A DNA stretch of 64,000 nt, from positions 1-64,000 of the forward strand of contig JACPPV010000032.1 of the NCBI GenBank assembly GCA_016190825.1, written 5' to 3'. The notes below the pieces were generated by a model. It did no database searches, was not told the origin of the DNA, and saw only the letters and a list, made by a program, of their open reading frames with translations. This stretch comes from Chloroflexota bacterium. GTDB lineage: Bacteria; Chloroflexota; Dehalococcoidia; Dehalococcoidales; UBA2162. This document shows, piece after piece, positions 40,987-49,922 of this stretch; within the stretch, counting starts at the first letter, position 1, and the number at the start of each line of letters is the position of its first letter. The translations under genes were made by a program, and so were the position numbers.

Positions 40987-42537
40987 TCAAACTGTAATTA
41001 CGGCGTGTCCCTTCCTGCCAAGCTCGAAGGTGTTGAATGCCAGCGCTTCGGCGTCGTGATTACGACATGAAATGATCACCACGTTCGCCTGTTTGTCCCC
41101 TTTAGCCAGAACGTCAGCCAGCGCTCTGGTTGCCGGATTGAGGCGGGCGTTAGCGCTGAGGGCTCCGTATTCCAGCCGTAGTAGCCCGGCCAGCTTTTCT
41201 GAGGCCTGGCTCTCTGCCGACTGGAGACGGCTGATATTCGCCTTCAGCCGCAAAATATCGGGCGGATTCAGGTATCTTTTGGGGTTGACAATGGTAACTA
41301 TTTCCCGGGCAAGCTGAATAGATTGTGGGAGCAACCGCTGCCCGGACAGCGAACCAGTGGTCAGCTTCACACCCCGGTGATCATAGGCAGCCAGCGCTGC
41401 CGGGATGCTGTCCTGAGCCAGTGAAAGCGCTGTGACTATGATATTGTAAGCCAGCTTGTCCGCCTCTTCGGCATTACCGGCAGCCAGGTTTATCAGCAAT
41501 ATGGCCGACCGCCCGTGAAACTCGGTAAATTCCTTGGAAACCAGCTCGTTGTATTTTACCGAGTGCTTCCAATCTATGTTTTTCAGGCTGTCCCCCGGCT
41601 GGTATTGCCGGTTGCCGTAATATTCGACGCCTCTCCTCAGACCGTAGGTTGGTTTCAGCGCGGCCACGTTTGATATCAGCGGCAGGATGCCGGGGTTGCT
41701 TCCAGCCATGTACTTCCTTGCCAGCCAATCGGCATATCTGGCCCGCGGAATTACAAAGAGCCGCAGCGGTTCAAGTTCAAAGTTAACACGGAAAAGCCCC
41801 CAACGGTCGGTAGCCTGGGCTTCGAGTTTGACCAGCGAAGGACCTGACAGCTCCGGCGAGAAAGAAATATCGATGTTCAGTTCGCCGCCCTGCAACGGCA
41901 TTCTGGCGGGGGCTGCTCTAAGCCACTTGTACGGCGATCTGACAAACAAAAGCCCTCCAATCTCTGTCTGAACGGTCAGCTTGACGCTTGCGTCAGCCCT
42001 GGCGCCGGCAAGTATCCGCTGCTGGAGTTGTATCTCCTTCACCGGCCTGCCGGGCAGCTTCCGGTAAGCGAATGCCCCCAGCACGGCGAGGTATGCGCTT
42101 GCTGCCAGACACGCCAGAAGAAGGGAAAAACTGTTAAGGAGCAGGGAAACCAGCAGTACCAGCGCTGTAATTGCGCCGAGGGTGACAAATGTGTCCGTCG
42201 GGCGGCGGTCCCCTTTGCTTTTTCGATAGTTAGCTGAAGCGGCGGCCACTTCCAGGTGTAAATGGAAGAGTAAGAGTGCCGGCAGGGCAATAAGTGGTGA
42301 AAAGAGCGGACCGGTACGGGCTGAGAACAGCAGGGCGATGGCGAGAAACATGAAATATCCGGTCAGAAGTTGCACAACCGGAGCGAGACGCCAGCGCCAG
42401 AGGAAAAGATGCCAGATGAGGAGCAATATCGGAACAAAAGAGAGGGCTGCCGGCGACAGCGCCGCGGCGGCTGCCAGTGCTATCGCGATGTAAGTCATTA
42501 AGAAAGGGACAAGGTGCCGGTTCCGGAGTATGCTCAT
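40987..42537 (-). CDS. DUF58 family protein, MoxR partner
   Basis: 516 residues. Several N-terminal membrane segments (about residues 10-120) precede an Ig-like middle and the DUF58 core RRGVEYYGNRQYQPGDSLKNIDWKHSVKYNELVSKEF, followed by a VWA-like AILLINLAAGN. DUF58 proteins work with MoxR ATPases in assembly or maturation of envelope proteins. It overlaps moxR by four bases and ends the six-gene operon. Confidence 0.9.
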   Translation of the reverse strand: MSILRNRHLVPFLMTYIAIALAAAAALSPAALSFVPILLLIWHLFLWRWRLAPVVQLLTGYFMFLAIALLFSARTGPLFSPLIALPALLLFHLHLEVAAASANYRKSKGDRRPTDTFVTLGAITALVLLVSLLLNSFSLLLACLAASAYLAVLGAFAYRKLPGRPVKEIQLQQRILAGARADASVKLTVQTEIGGLLFVRSPYKWLRAAPARMPLQGGELNIDISFSPELSGPSLVKLEAQATDRWGLFRVNFELEPLRLFVIPRARYADWLARKYMAGSNPGILPLISNVAALKPTYGLRRGVEYYGNRQYQPGDSLKNIDWKHSVKYNELVSKEFTEFHGRSAILLINLAAGNAEEADKLAYNIIVTALSLAQDSIPAALAAYDHRGVKLTTGSLSGQRLLPQSIQLAREIVTIVNPKRYLNPPDILRLKANISRLQSAESQASEKLAGLLRLEYGALSANARLNPATRALADVLAKGDKQANVVIISCRNHDAEALAFNTFELGRKGHAVITV

Positions 42538-43481
42538 AGTTTCAGCTTCGGCACCGCTACACTTTCCAGCGCCCTTTTCAGAACAATTTGCGGGGTAATA
42601 TCATCCATTTCAGACTCGGGCTTGATCTTGAGCCTATGCTCCATGGAGGGACACACCAAGTGCTTGATGTCATCGGGAATAACGAAATCACGGCCATCCA
42701 GTAAGGCTAACGCCCGCGAGCATTTGTAGAGCGCGATGCTGCCCCTGATGCTGGGCCCCCCTGCCACGTCCGTGTCCGAACGCACGGCTTCAACAATCGA
42801 CATTGCGTATTCCACTATCTCCGGGGAGACGTGGACTGTTTTTGTCAGATCTCGCAGTTCCGCTATTTCATCCAGCGTGGTCACCGGGGTGATGGCAGTC
42901 TCATCAATCCGGTCAATATTGTTCAAAATCTGCGTCTCCTCTTCCTTCGTGGAATACTTGCTGAACACTCGCAGCAGGAACCGGTCCGCCTGCACATCCG
43001 TCAGGGGATAGGTGCCCTCGGCCCCTGCCTGGACCTGTGTGGCTATGACCATGAACGGCTCGGGCAGGTGGAAGGTCGTCCTTTCAATGGTAACCTGGTG
43101 TTCCTGCATGGACTCGAGGAGGGCGGACTGTGTTCTGGGCGTGGTGCGGTTAAGCTCATCGGCAAGGACGATATTGGCGAATATCGGACCCTCGATCAGC
43201 CGGGAGTCACCGTTGGGAGAATAGATGTAAAAGCCGGTGATATCCGCCGGCAGCATATCTGGGGTGAACTGGACCCTCTTGAACTTGCCGCCGATTGCCT
43301 GGGCAAAGGCTTTGGCAAGGGTGGTCTTGGCAGTGCCCGGGAATCCCTCGATTAGCAGGTGCCCGCCGGCAATAAGTGCCAGCATCAGGGCTTCTTTAAC
43401 ATCGTCTTTGCCGATGGTCGCCCTGGAGACTTCCTTGAGGACCCTCTGGTACAGGTCTGCGACTCTGGTAATTTCAGCCAA
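42534..43481 (-). CDS. MoxR-family AAA+ ATPase
   Basis: 315 residues. Walker A EGFPGTAKTTLAKAF, Walker B NIVLADELNRTTPRTQSALLESMQEHQVTIE, sensor 1 MVIATQVQAGAEGTYPLTDVQADRFLLRV and the C-terminal lid with AVRSDTDVAGGPSIRGSIAL are intact. MoxR ATPases act as chaperones for metal-cofactor insertion or envelope complexes, usually next to DUF58. It overlaps the DUF4350 gene by eight bases and DUF58 by four. Confidence 0.95.
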   Translation of the reverse strand: MAEITRVADLYQRVLKEVSRATIGKDDVKEALMLALIAGGHLLIEGFPGTAKTTLAKAFAQAIGGKFKRVQFTPDMLPADITGFYIYSPNGDSRLIEGPIFANIVLADELNRTTPRTQSALLESMQEHQVTIERTTFHLPEPFMVIATQVQAGAEGTYPLTDVQADRFLLRVFSKYSTKEEETQILNNIDRIDETAITPVTTLDEIAELRDLTKTVHVSPEIVEYAMSIVEAVRSDTDVAGGPSIRGSIALYKCSRALALLDGRDFVIPDDIKHLVCPSMEHRLKIKPESEMDDITPQIVLKRALESVAVPKLKL

Positions 43482-44376
43482 TGGATTCTCCTCTCTTGAT
43501 GTTGTATCTGGATACTGCCAGAAATATCAACGCCACGATCCCCAGGAGGGAATAAGGGCTTCTAATGATTTCCATCAAATTGGTCAATCTTGTTCTTGAC
43601 GTATCGAGGGGGGTCTTCGTCAAAAGGGAATGGTCAACCAGCACGGTATTTGGGCGCTCCGCCCCCGGCGGGCTGGACAGGTACTTGATGAAGCGAGAGT
43701 TATCGTCTCGGTTTACCATCGAATTTATCATAATACTCGGGTCGGAAACAAGGGTTACTGTTCCCTGTCCATGCTTGAATCTTGCCACTACTGGAAAAGG
43801 TCCTGCGGGCTCACCGGCGTTGTACGCCTCGTTGCCATCGGTATCAAGAAAACTGTTTGATGACGACCACGCGAGCGCCTGGCTCTCTTCTACGTTAATC
43901 AGGCTGGTGGCATGATTAAGCGTCAGCGCGCTTATGCCCGCGTTTCTTATCTCGGGGCTGAAGTCTGTCACGCGCGGCATCCGCTGGTTCTTATAGGAAA
44001 AAAGGGGGTCGAGAAGTGGCCGGTTATCGAAACGGGTCGGCAGTTCCAGGTATTTCAGGATATTGTTGCCGTAGCCGTAGTCGTCCATCAGTAGCAGCGA
44101 GCCGCCGTTGTCGACAAACTGTCTTATCCGGGATAGCTCTTCAGGCGTGGGGTCGACATAGGGCACGACGATCAGCGTATGTTCCCGGGGAAGGCTGGGC
44201 AATTTGGACAGGGAGTCGACGCTCTGGGCGCCGCTTTCGCTGGAAAAGCTCTTTATCCCGTTCCACGTCCGGTTGCTCTCCATGAAGTCCTGTGCCGAAG
44301 GGTAAAACCAGACGGAGAGTAGCGAGCCGAGCAGTATCACCACTACCACGGCAAAGAGAACGTCAGATACCCTCAC
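43474..44376 (-). CDS. DUF4350 domain membrane protein
   Basis: I choose the GTG at 44376 (VRVSDVLFAVVVVILL), nine bases after GGGAGG and overlapping the previous stop by 14 bases; about 300 residues. One N-terminal and one C-terminal membrane segment (YSLLGIVALIFLAVSRY) bracket an outward DUF4350 (GATase-like) domain with LIVVPYVDPTPEELSRIRQFVDNGGSLLLMDDYGYG. This domain typically lies next to MoxR and DUF58. A longer ATG start at 44400 is possible but has no ribosome binding site. Confidence 0.85.
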   Translation of the reverse strand: MRVSDVLFAVVVVILLGSLLSVWFYPSAQDFMESNRTWNGIKSFSSESGAQSVDSLSKLPSLPREHTLIVVPYVDPTPEELSRIRQFVDNGGSLLLMDDYGYGNNILKYLELPTRFDNRPLLDPLFSYKNQRMPRVTDFSPEIRNAGISALTLNHATSLINVEESQALAWSSSNSFLDTDGNEAYNAGEPAGPFPVVARFKHGQGTVTLVSDPSIMINSMVNRDDNSRFIKYLSSPPGAERPNTVLVDHSLLTKTPLDTSRTRLTNLMEIIRSPYSLLGIVALIFLAVSRYNIKRGESIG

Positions 44377-46330
44377 CCTTGAATGCCTCCCGTATGTCAT
44401 GAGTGAGCTGTTCGCTCTTTCTGACCTCTTCCTCAGTGGGCTGGTGGCGCGAGTAAAGCAATCTTTCAACAGTCCGGCTGAGCTCCAGGAAATGCCTGGC
44501 GAATGGACCGAGCGCCTTGCTGTGGCTATCGGCGAACTCCCGCAGGGTCTGCTGCGGCGGCAGAAGAGTCTTTGTCAGCCTTTGCAGAAGTCCCAACACC
44601 AGCCGATATAAACCCAGTATTCTGCCCCGCGGTCCCTGGCTTGCTTCATCGATGGCGAATGCCACTGGCGTCTGACTGTTTGTGGCAGCTGTCTGCGGTG
44701 AGGGGGTGGGGTGGGGGCTAACGGCAGGCTTTCTGCCAACCTGCATTTCAAGCCCGAACTTTTTTCTAAGCTGGCGGGGAAGATAGACGCCAAGCAGTGC
44801 GATGATGACAATGAAACTACCGCTGTTAATTACGTTTACGGTGAACAGGTTGCCGGTTATACTCAAAGGTGCGTGCCATGGTTCTTGGGGGGTGATTTCC
44901 CATTCAAGCGATTGCCACCCCGCCAGTCCCGGGTGAAGTCCCATGGCCATTCTCACGTCAAAGGAACCATCAACAGAGGTTATCGCTGCAGCTTCGGAGC
45001 CGCCAAGTTTCATCTTGACCGAGGCGCCGCCTAACGCTCCAATCTCGGAAGACAGCCTGCCGTTCAGGTTCATGCTGCCCGGTATTATGACCAATCCTGG
45101 CAAATCAGTCACCAGGACGGGAACCGCCTTCGTAACGTTCAGGGTGGCGCTGACAGTTACCGGGGCGTATCTCTTCAATGGGCCTGCCGAGAATGTGACG
45201 GTGTGCTTGCCTGTAAGTGTCTCTGGCGGGATTTTCACTATCGTGGAAAAGTTCTCTTGCGCCGTTATCCGGGACAGAAAACCGTCATCGAGGTAGATTT
45301 CAACCGTTCTCTCCGCAGGTGCCGTGGCTTGTCCGTAATCGAACCGGCCATTGATGATTGTCTCAAGCCCCGGATAGGACTTGGCCGGCACATCCAGTTT
45401 CAACAGAGCCTCGTAAAACAATACTTTGAGCTTTACCCCCGGGCTTAACGCGGCCGAATAAATACCGGCATCGCCGTCTTTCGGGTAGTAGAGCGCCTGT
45501 AGCTCCATCTCCGGCTGGTAACGGTAAGGGACCGGGAGCGTGCCGGCAAAATGTCCCGCTCCGTCTGTCCTGGCAGCGGCGTATTCAGAACTATCCAGAA
45601 GAATGACAATATCGCGACTAGCCAGAGTCCGTTTCTCAGAGGTCAGTTCACCCTCGAAGGCAATAGCATCGCCCACGAAAGCAGTAGCCGGAACTATGTT
45701 GAAGGTAAGCTGCGTTTGTTTCGACTGCCGTTCGGCCGGAATATTTGCCACCAGTTCCCTGTAAGCGGCAAGCATGGCTCTTATCTTCTCAATGCGGTCC
45801 GTTACCTCGTCGAAAGAGCGCCGCAGGTCGGTTTCCGGTGAGGCTGAGGATATTCTTAGCTCTCTCCCGATGGTTGATATAGCCTGTTCCATCTCATTGA
45901 GCCTGATCTCGGAGTCCACTATGCTTGCCAGGATTTTCTCCGTGAACTCAGCGGCTTCGTCGAATCGCGATTGCCTCGCGAGACTCATCAACTTAGTGAT
46001 GGCACGGTCAATATCAAAAACCAGGTAGGAAAGGTTGGTGCTTGATGAGGCGAAGACGCCGGTAGCCCTCGAAAGACCTTCCGGCACATTGGCGAAAGGC
46101 ATCTTCTTCAGCCGGGCCTCAACTTCGTCCGGGACCTTTTTCAGCAATAAGTCCAGGGAGTCCGAGTAGTAGCGAAAGAGGGAGATGGCGTTGAATATTA
46201 CCCTGGCCTGTTCTGGGTCTTCATGGATTTCAATGGCGTGCGCTGTAAGAGGACTCAAGGTGGCAAGGACGAGAGCCACCGTAATCGTAATCAGCAGAGC
46301 CTTCTTGAGACTGCGAAATAGCGTTTTCAT
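44363..46330 (-). CDS. Exported Ig-like protein with C-terminal DUF4129 domain
   Basis: 655 residues. A signal peptide (ALLITITVALVLATLSPLTAHA) is followed by a helical region (about 40-210), several Ig/big-repeat-like domains with TLVSD-style strands (for example FAGTLPVPYRYQPEMELQALYYP), one membrane segment (SFIVIIALLGVYL, about 515-530) and a cytosolic tail of DUF4129 type ending LREFADSHSKALGPFARHFLELSRTVERLLYS. DUF4129 is usually fused to TgpA-like transglutaminases, and here it belongs to a MoxR operon. The architecture suggests an envelope scaffold. Function unknown. Confidence 0.78.
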   Translation of the reverse strand: MKTLFRSLKKALLITITVALVLATLSPLTAHAIEIHEDPEQARVIFNAISLFRYYSDSLDLLLKKVPDEVEARLKKMPFANVPEGLSRATGVFASSSTNLSYLVFDIDRAITKLMSLARQSRFDEAAEFTEKILASIVDSEIRLNEMEQAISTIGRELRISSASPETDLRRSFDEVTDRIEKIRAMLAAYRELVANIPAERQSKQTQLTFNIVPATAFVGDAIAFEGELTSEKRTLASRDIVILLDSSEYAAARTDGAGHFAGTLPVPYRYQPEMELQALYYPKDGDAGIYSAALSPGVKLKVLFYEALLKLDVPAKSYPGLETIINGRFDYGQATAPAERTVEIYLDDGFLSRITAQENFSTIVKIPPETLTGKHTVTFSAGPLKRYAPVTVSATLNVTKAVPVLVTDLPGLVIIPGSMNLNGRLSSEIGALGGASVKMKLGGSEAAAITSVDGSFDVRMAMGLHPGLAGWQSLEWEITPQEPWHAPLSITGNLFTVNVINSGSFIVIIALLGVYLPRQLRKKFGLEMQVGRKPAVSPHPTPSPQTAATNSQTPVAFAIDEASQGPRGRILGLYRLVLGLLQRLTKTLLPPQQTLREFADSHSKALGPFARHFLELSRTVERLLYSRHQPTEEEVRKSEQLTHDIREAFKGEGI

Positions 46331-46584
46331 TTGCCAGAAAGGAATTCCACGATTTTCAGGGCGATTATAACCGCGAAGCCGCCGAACAGGACCGCGTTTA
46401 TTCCGTTGAGCGCCGTCCGGGCGCGGGGATTCAGGTGAACGAAAAGCAAGGTGATTCCCAGACAGATGATGATATTTACGACGAAGTAGTTCGTCAGATC
46501 ATTGTTGCCCAGAAACGCCAGCAGCGAGTTTGCCGCTCCCATGACCAGCGCCAGAGTCAGAAGGTATTTATTATATATTCTCAA
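46327..46584 (-). CDS. Small two- to three-helix membrane protein
   Basis: The TTG at 46584 overlaps the preceding stop (TTGA) and gives 85 residues starting LRIYNKYLLTLALVMGAANSLLAF; the track start adds arginine-rich, out-of-frame-looking sequence. Three hydrophobic segments (LLTLALVMGAANSLLAFLG, YFVVNIIICLGITLLFVH, GINAVLFGGFAVIIALKIV). No known family. It sits in the MoxR/DUF58 operon with a 4-base overlap at both ends. Confidence 0.7.
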   Translation of the reverse strand: MRIYNKYLLTLALVMGAANSLLAFLGNNDLTNYFVVNIIICLGITLLFVHLNPRARTALNGINAVLFGGFAVIIALKIVEFLSGK

Positions 46585-47318
46585 GAGAGTACCTCGAGCA
46601 CTATCCGGCCTTTTCCCTGGCCGTAGTCTTCTTCTTTTATCCGGACAGGTTTTCCCAGTGCCTCGCATGAAATCGCCGCCGCTATTGACGCTATGGGGCT
46701 GCCGAGACAGCGGTAAAACCAGATATCTTCGTATCGCAATTTCGCTCCCTTAACTTCGATGTGTACCTGGGAATCGGCCATGTTCACGCTGACCGAACTG
46801 GCGATATCCAGGAGACCGGTCAAGACGTAGGTTACGGCAGCCTCAATATCGTCAGCAGTTGGGCCAGGCTTTGTCGCCAGCATATCGATGTTCAAGCTGC
46901 CGGGAGTTGACACAGCCACTGCCATGTCATCCGGATTGGCGCCGTACCGTACGACCAGACGCCCGGGGACTTTGTCCCGCGCCAGATTGAGCTCCCGGTT
47001 GTCCACCAGCGGGATGAGTGCCTGGGAACGGCCATCGCGCATCGCAGATGGAAGGTAAACCGCCTTTCCCCTGAGCCCCAGCTCCTCGATGAGCGCCGCG
47101 GTATTCTCCATTCCGGTTTTCAATATCAAATCGCACGCTTCAGGAGAAATGTAGGGACGCGTGTTTGCCAGCGCAACGCTAATGAGCCCGATAATAATGG
47201 CGGACATCCCTACGGCGGCGAGCGGCGCAGAACCGACAATAAAGTATGCTACGGGGGCGAACGCAGCCCCGGCTAGAGAGAGTCCTAATCCCAGTAGTCT
47301 GTATGGATTGCTCGTCAG
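46581..47318 (-). CDS. Unrecognised membrane protein opening the MoxR operon, probable non-ATG start
   Basis: The track starts at ATG 47207, but that lies in the middle of a hydrophobic hairpin. The frame stays open upstream and reads LTSNPYRLLGLGLSLAGAAFA with a second membrane segment, and GGAGGA lies at 47321-47326. I place the start at CTG 47318 (ACG 47315 is the alternative), about 245 residues. Two N-terminal membrane helices are followed by a soluble domain (DIEAAVTYVLTGLLDIASSVSV, AAISCEALGKPVRIKEEDYG). No family recognised. A promoter 38-66 bases upstream supports it as the first gene. Confidence 0.65.
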   Translation of the reverse strand: MTSNPYRLLGLGLSLAGAAFAPVAYFIVGSAPLAAVGMSAIIIGLISVALANTRPYISPEACDLILKTGMENTAALIEELGLRGKAVYLPSAMRDGRSQALIPLVDNRELNLARDKVPGRLVVRYGANPDDMAVAVSTPGSLNIDMLATKPGPTADDIEAAVTYVLTGLLDIASSVSVNMADSQVHIEVKGAKLRYEDIWFYRCLGSPIASIAAAISCEALGKPVRIKEEDYGQGKGRIVLEVLS

Positions 47319-47355
47319 TTTCCTCCAGGATAATGGCTAAGAATCTTTACTGAAT

Positions 47356-47384
47356 ATCCTATACTCTGGAAAATGTGAAGTCAA
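47356..47384 (-). promoter_or_regulatory. Promoter of the six-gene MoxR operon
   Basis: Minus strand TTGACT, 17 bases, TAGGAT. The start near 47349 leaves about 30 bases of 5' UTR containing GGAGGA. Confidence 0.55.
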
Positions 47385-47471
47385 CGTCTTTACATATTGT
47401 TGCGTAGGGAAAGAAAGGCAAAAAATCGAACTTTAGTATTTCTTGGTGACGCCGGTTCATGGAAAATTAAC

Positions 47472-47515
47472 TAGTTGACAAATGTCTATAAGTGCGGTAA
47501 TCTTTTTGTCAACTA
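47472..47515 (+). promoter_or_regulatory. Promoter enclosed in a perfect 11-bp inverted repeat (glycan cluster)
   Basis: TAGTTGACAAA and TTTGTCAACTA are exact inverted repeats with 22 bases between. The left arm contains the -35 TTGACA, and 17 bases on comes TAATCT. A protein bound to the arms would cover the promoter. Confidence 0.65.
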
Positions 47516-47698
47516 ATTGGACTATGGTTGGGTAGTCCTAACGAACTAGTCAGACATAGTCTCTTTGGGCAAGAAGAGAGAATAAGGCTTGTCTGCAGAG
47601 GACCGGCTCCCCTCCCCCATTAACGGGGAGACGGTCAGAGTGAATACGGCATGTTGAATAAAGGAAAGGTGTCCAGTAGCTTTCAGGAAGAGGTGGCA

Positions 47699-48865
47699 AT
47701 GGAGATAAAGCGGGATATGAGACCCCCCGAGTACCGCTACTGGAAACAGCTTATGGACCACCTTCAGGGTGATGCCACAACATTCTTCAACGGTAAGTTC
47801 ATCTATCCTCGTCAGTTAGAGATTCATCTTCCGGGGAACCATTTGAAGCCTTGCGACCTCCATTGTCCCCATTGCGCCGGCAGATATGTGCAAAAGGACC
47901 TGGGCACCTGGGAAATGGATGCGCTGGAGCTTCTCAATAAGCTGCAAGGGAAAATCCCTTTCCACATTTATGGCGGCAACTATACCGAACCTCTGTTAAA
48001 TCCCTATTTCATGACTTTCCTGCACACCACCAAAAGGTATAGCAACCATTTTGGCATACATACCAGCGGGGTGCTGCTCCAGCAGTTAGAAGACCAGCTG
48101 GGATGGCTGAGTGAGCTGAATCGTATTTCGACCGATATGGTGGACTATCTCTCTGTCAGCCTCGATGCCGGCTTTCCGTGGTCATGGGCCAAGACGAAAG
48201 GACACCGGCAAGAGGAGCTGTTTAATCAGATAATCCGGGGATTGAAGACTGCCGTCGATATAAGAAATAGTGTTGGCAAAGGCCATGCGCTCAGGCTGTG
48301 CTATCTTATTTCACCGTTCAGTGATTCTCCGGAAAATTTTGGCGCAATTGTGAACATTGCGCGGGAAATCGGCGTGGACTCTTTGCGGTTCTCTATTCCT
48401 TTCGCCCCCTATAACCAGTCCTTTGAAAAAGTGCGGGAGTACAAGCGGGACCGCGAAGTGCCAATGACCGATGTATACGAGCAAAGATTAGCGCCGTATC
48501 TCTCCAAGAGTGAGGATGAGAAACCCTACATATTCTACACGGGACCCGAGTTCACCGATATTGACAAGTTTGATTTTAAGCATTGCGTCTATTGCTATTA
48601 CCAGATCACCTACGGCGCTGACGGGTATGTTTACAAGTGCTCAACTACTGCCTCTCCCACTATGGCAATGGCCCGGCTAGGCAAGGTAACCGGCGACCTT
48701 GACGAATTCCATCAGCTATTGGAAGCAAACGCCAATCCGGACTGGAATGCCTTCACGTGCTTCTCCAAAGGCGGCCGGTGTAACCGCATGGGGCTGGAAA
48801 TTAATCGCATGTATGCTTATTTACGCAACGGCGCCGTTCCTGCTGCAAAGGAAAAAGTATGGTAA
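47699..48865 (+). CDS. Radical SAM/SPASM-like protein of the glycan cluster
   Basis: The ATG at 47699 (MEIKRDMRPPEYRYW) has an AGGAAGAGG box upstream and is preferred over 47651; 388 residues. The radical SAM motif is CDLHCPHCAG, followed by HIYGGNYTEPLLNPYF. A C-terminal Cys set (HCVYCYYQ, YKCSTTAS, FTCFSKGGRCNRMG) looks like a SPASM-type auxiliary cluster. Such enzymes modify peptides, sugars or cofactors. Its place ahead of sugar genes suggests a glycan modification. It is not one of the classes I can name. Confidence 0.82.
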   Translation: MEIKRDMRPPEYRYWKQLMDHLQGDATTFFNGKFIYPRQLEIHLPGNHLKPCDLHCPHCAGRYVQKDLGTWEMDALELLNKLQGKIPFHIYGGNYTEPLLNPYFMTFLHTTKRYSNHFGIHTSGVLLQQLEDQLGWLSELNRISTDMVDYLSVSLDAGFPWSWAKTKGHRQEELFNQIIRGLKTAVDIRNSVGKGHALRLCYLISPFSDSPENFGAIVNIAREIGVDSLRFSIPFAPYNQSFEKVREYKRDREVPMTDVYEQRLAPYLSKSEDEKPYIFYTGPEFTDIDKFDFKHCVYCYYQITYGADGYVYKCSTTASPTMAMARLGKVTGDLDEFHQLLEANANPDWNAFTCFSKGGRCNRMGLEINRMYAYLRNGAVPAAKEKVW

Positions 48866-49007
48866 ACAGCGTGGGAAACAGTGGTAGGGATGAGACGCAG
48901 GAAAATTCCGGTGGCTATTTGGTTTGGGCTTTGCTTCTTTCAAGTTCCGGCTGTTGCCGCTGGCTCAGCCCGTCACAACGTCATTGTCACGCCAAAAGGG
49001 CAGCGAG

Positions 49008-49922
49008 ATGATCGGCTGCGCCCTGATCGGTAACGGCTACTGGGGCTCGAAACTCAAGAAATATATTGAGGAGAATCCCAATTTCGACCTCAAATATGTC
49101 TGCAATTCCAGATCGGACCTGAATAGAGTGTGGCGTGATGGAACAATCTCCGCTGTCGTCGTAGCCACGCCCAATGAGACGCATTATCCTATTATCAGGG
49201 CGGCCCTGTTGCACGGCAAAAACGTCCTGTCCGAGAAGCCGCTAACGCTGGAAGGTGGGCAATGCCGTGAGCTCGGTCAGATTGCTTCCGATGCGGACCG
49301 GATATTGGCGGTTGAATATGTGTACACTTTCTCCCGCGCTCTGAAACAAGCCCAGGGCCTTATTGGAGCCGGAGAAATCGGGAATATTCTCGGTATGGAA
49401 ATGGCGGTCAAACACCTCGGCAGGTTCAAGGGTGGGAGCGTCTACTGGCTGCTTGGTTCACATATGCTTTCCGTGCTTGATATGTTCGTTCCGCTTACGG
49501 ATTTGTCCTTTGAAAAGAGGGACATGGTTACCTGCGAGGGGGAGGTAGAGACCGGGGTAATCTCTTTCGGTAAGCCCGGCTTCGAGGGACAGATTGTGGT
49601 CAGTCTAAATTACCCGGGAAAAGATACGAGCGTGGTGATTTACGGCGAGAATGGAACGATTATCTACGATCCCGTTAATCAGCCTGCCCTCCGCTTAGAC
49701 AAGTATCAAAGAATGAAGTGGACGATCGCCGATAAGCTGCCGCGAGAGCACAAGGAGTTTTGCATCGATGAGAACAACAACCTGCGCTATGCGATCGAGT
49801 ATTTTTACGAGGCGTTAAGCGGAAGAGCTAAAAGCAACGCGGGTCTGGCCACCGAGATAACTACGGTCCTTCAAATGCTGCAGGTTGACAAGGGTGTGGG
49901 TGGTGGCGAAGGCAGGTCTTGA
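49008..49922 (+). CDS. Gfo/Idh/MocA family sugar oxidoreductase
   Basis: The ATG at 49008 (MIGCALIGNGYWGSKLK) has AAGGG upstream; the track start is an untranslated extension. 304 residues. The NAD(P) site is CALIGNGYWG. EKPLTLEGGQCREL is the conserved EKP motif with the catalytic Lys, and VEYVYTFSRAL begins the substrate domain. It probably oxidises or dehydrates a nucleotide sugar before the amidotransferase and glycosyltransferases of the cluster. Confidence 0.9.
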   Translation: MIGCALIGNGYWGSKLKKYIEENPNFDLKYVCNSRSDLNRVWRDGTISAVVVATPNETHYPIIRAALLHGKNVLSEKPLTLEGGQCRELGQIASDADRILAVEYVYTFSRALKQAQGLIGAGEIGNILGMEMAVKHLGRFKGGSVYWLLGSHMLSVLDMFVPLTDLSFEKRDMVTCEGEVETGVISFGKPGFEGQIVVSLNYPGKDTSVVIYGENGTIIYDPVNQPALRLDKYQRMKWTIADKLPREHKEFCIDENNNLRYAIEYFYEALSGRAKSNAGLATEITTVLQMLQVDKGVGGGEGRS

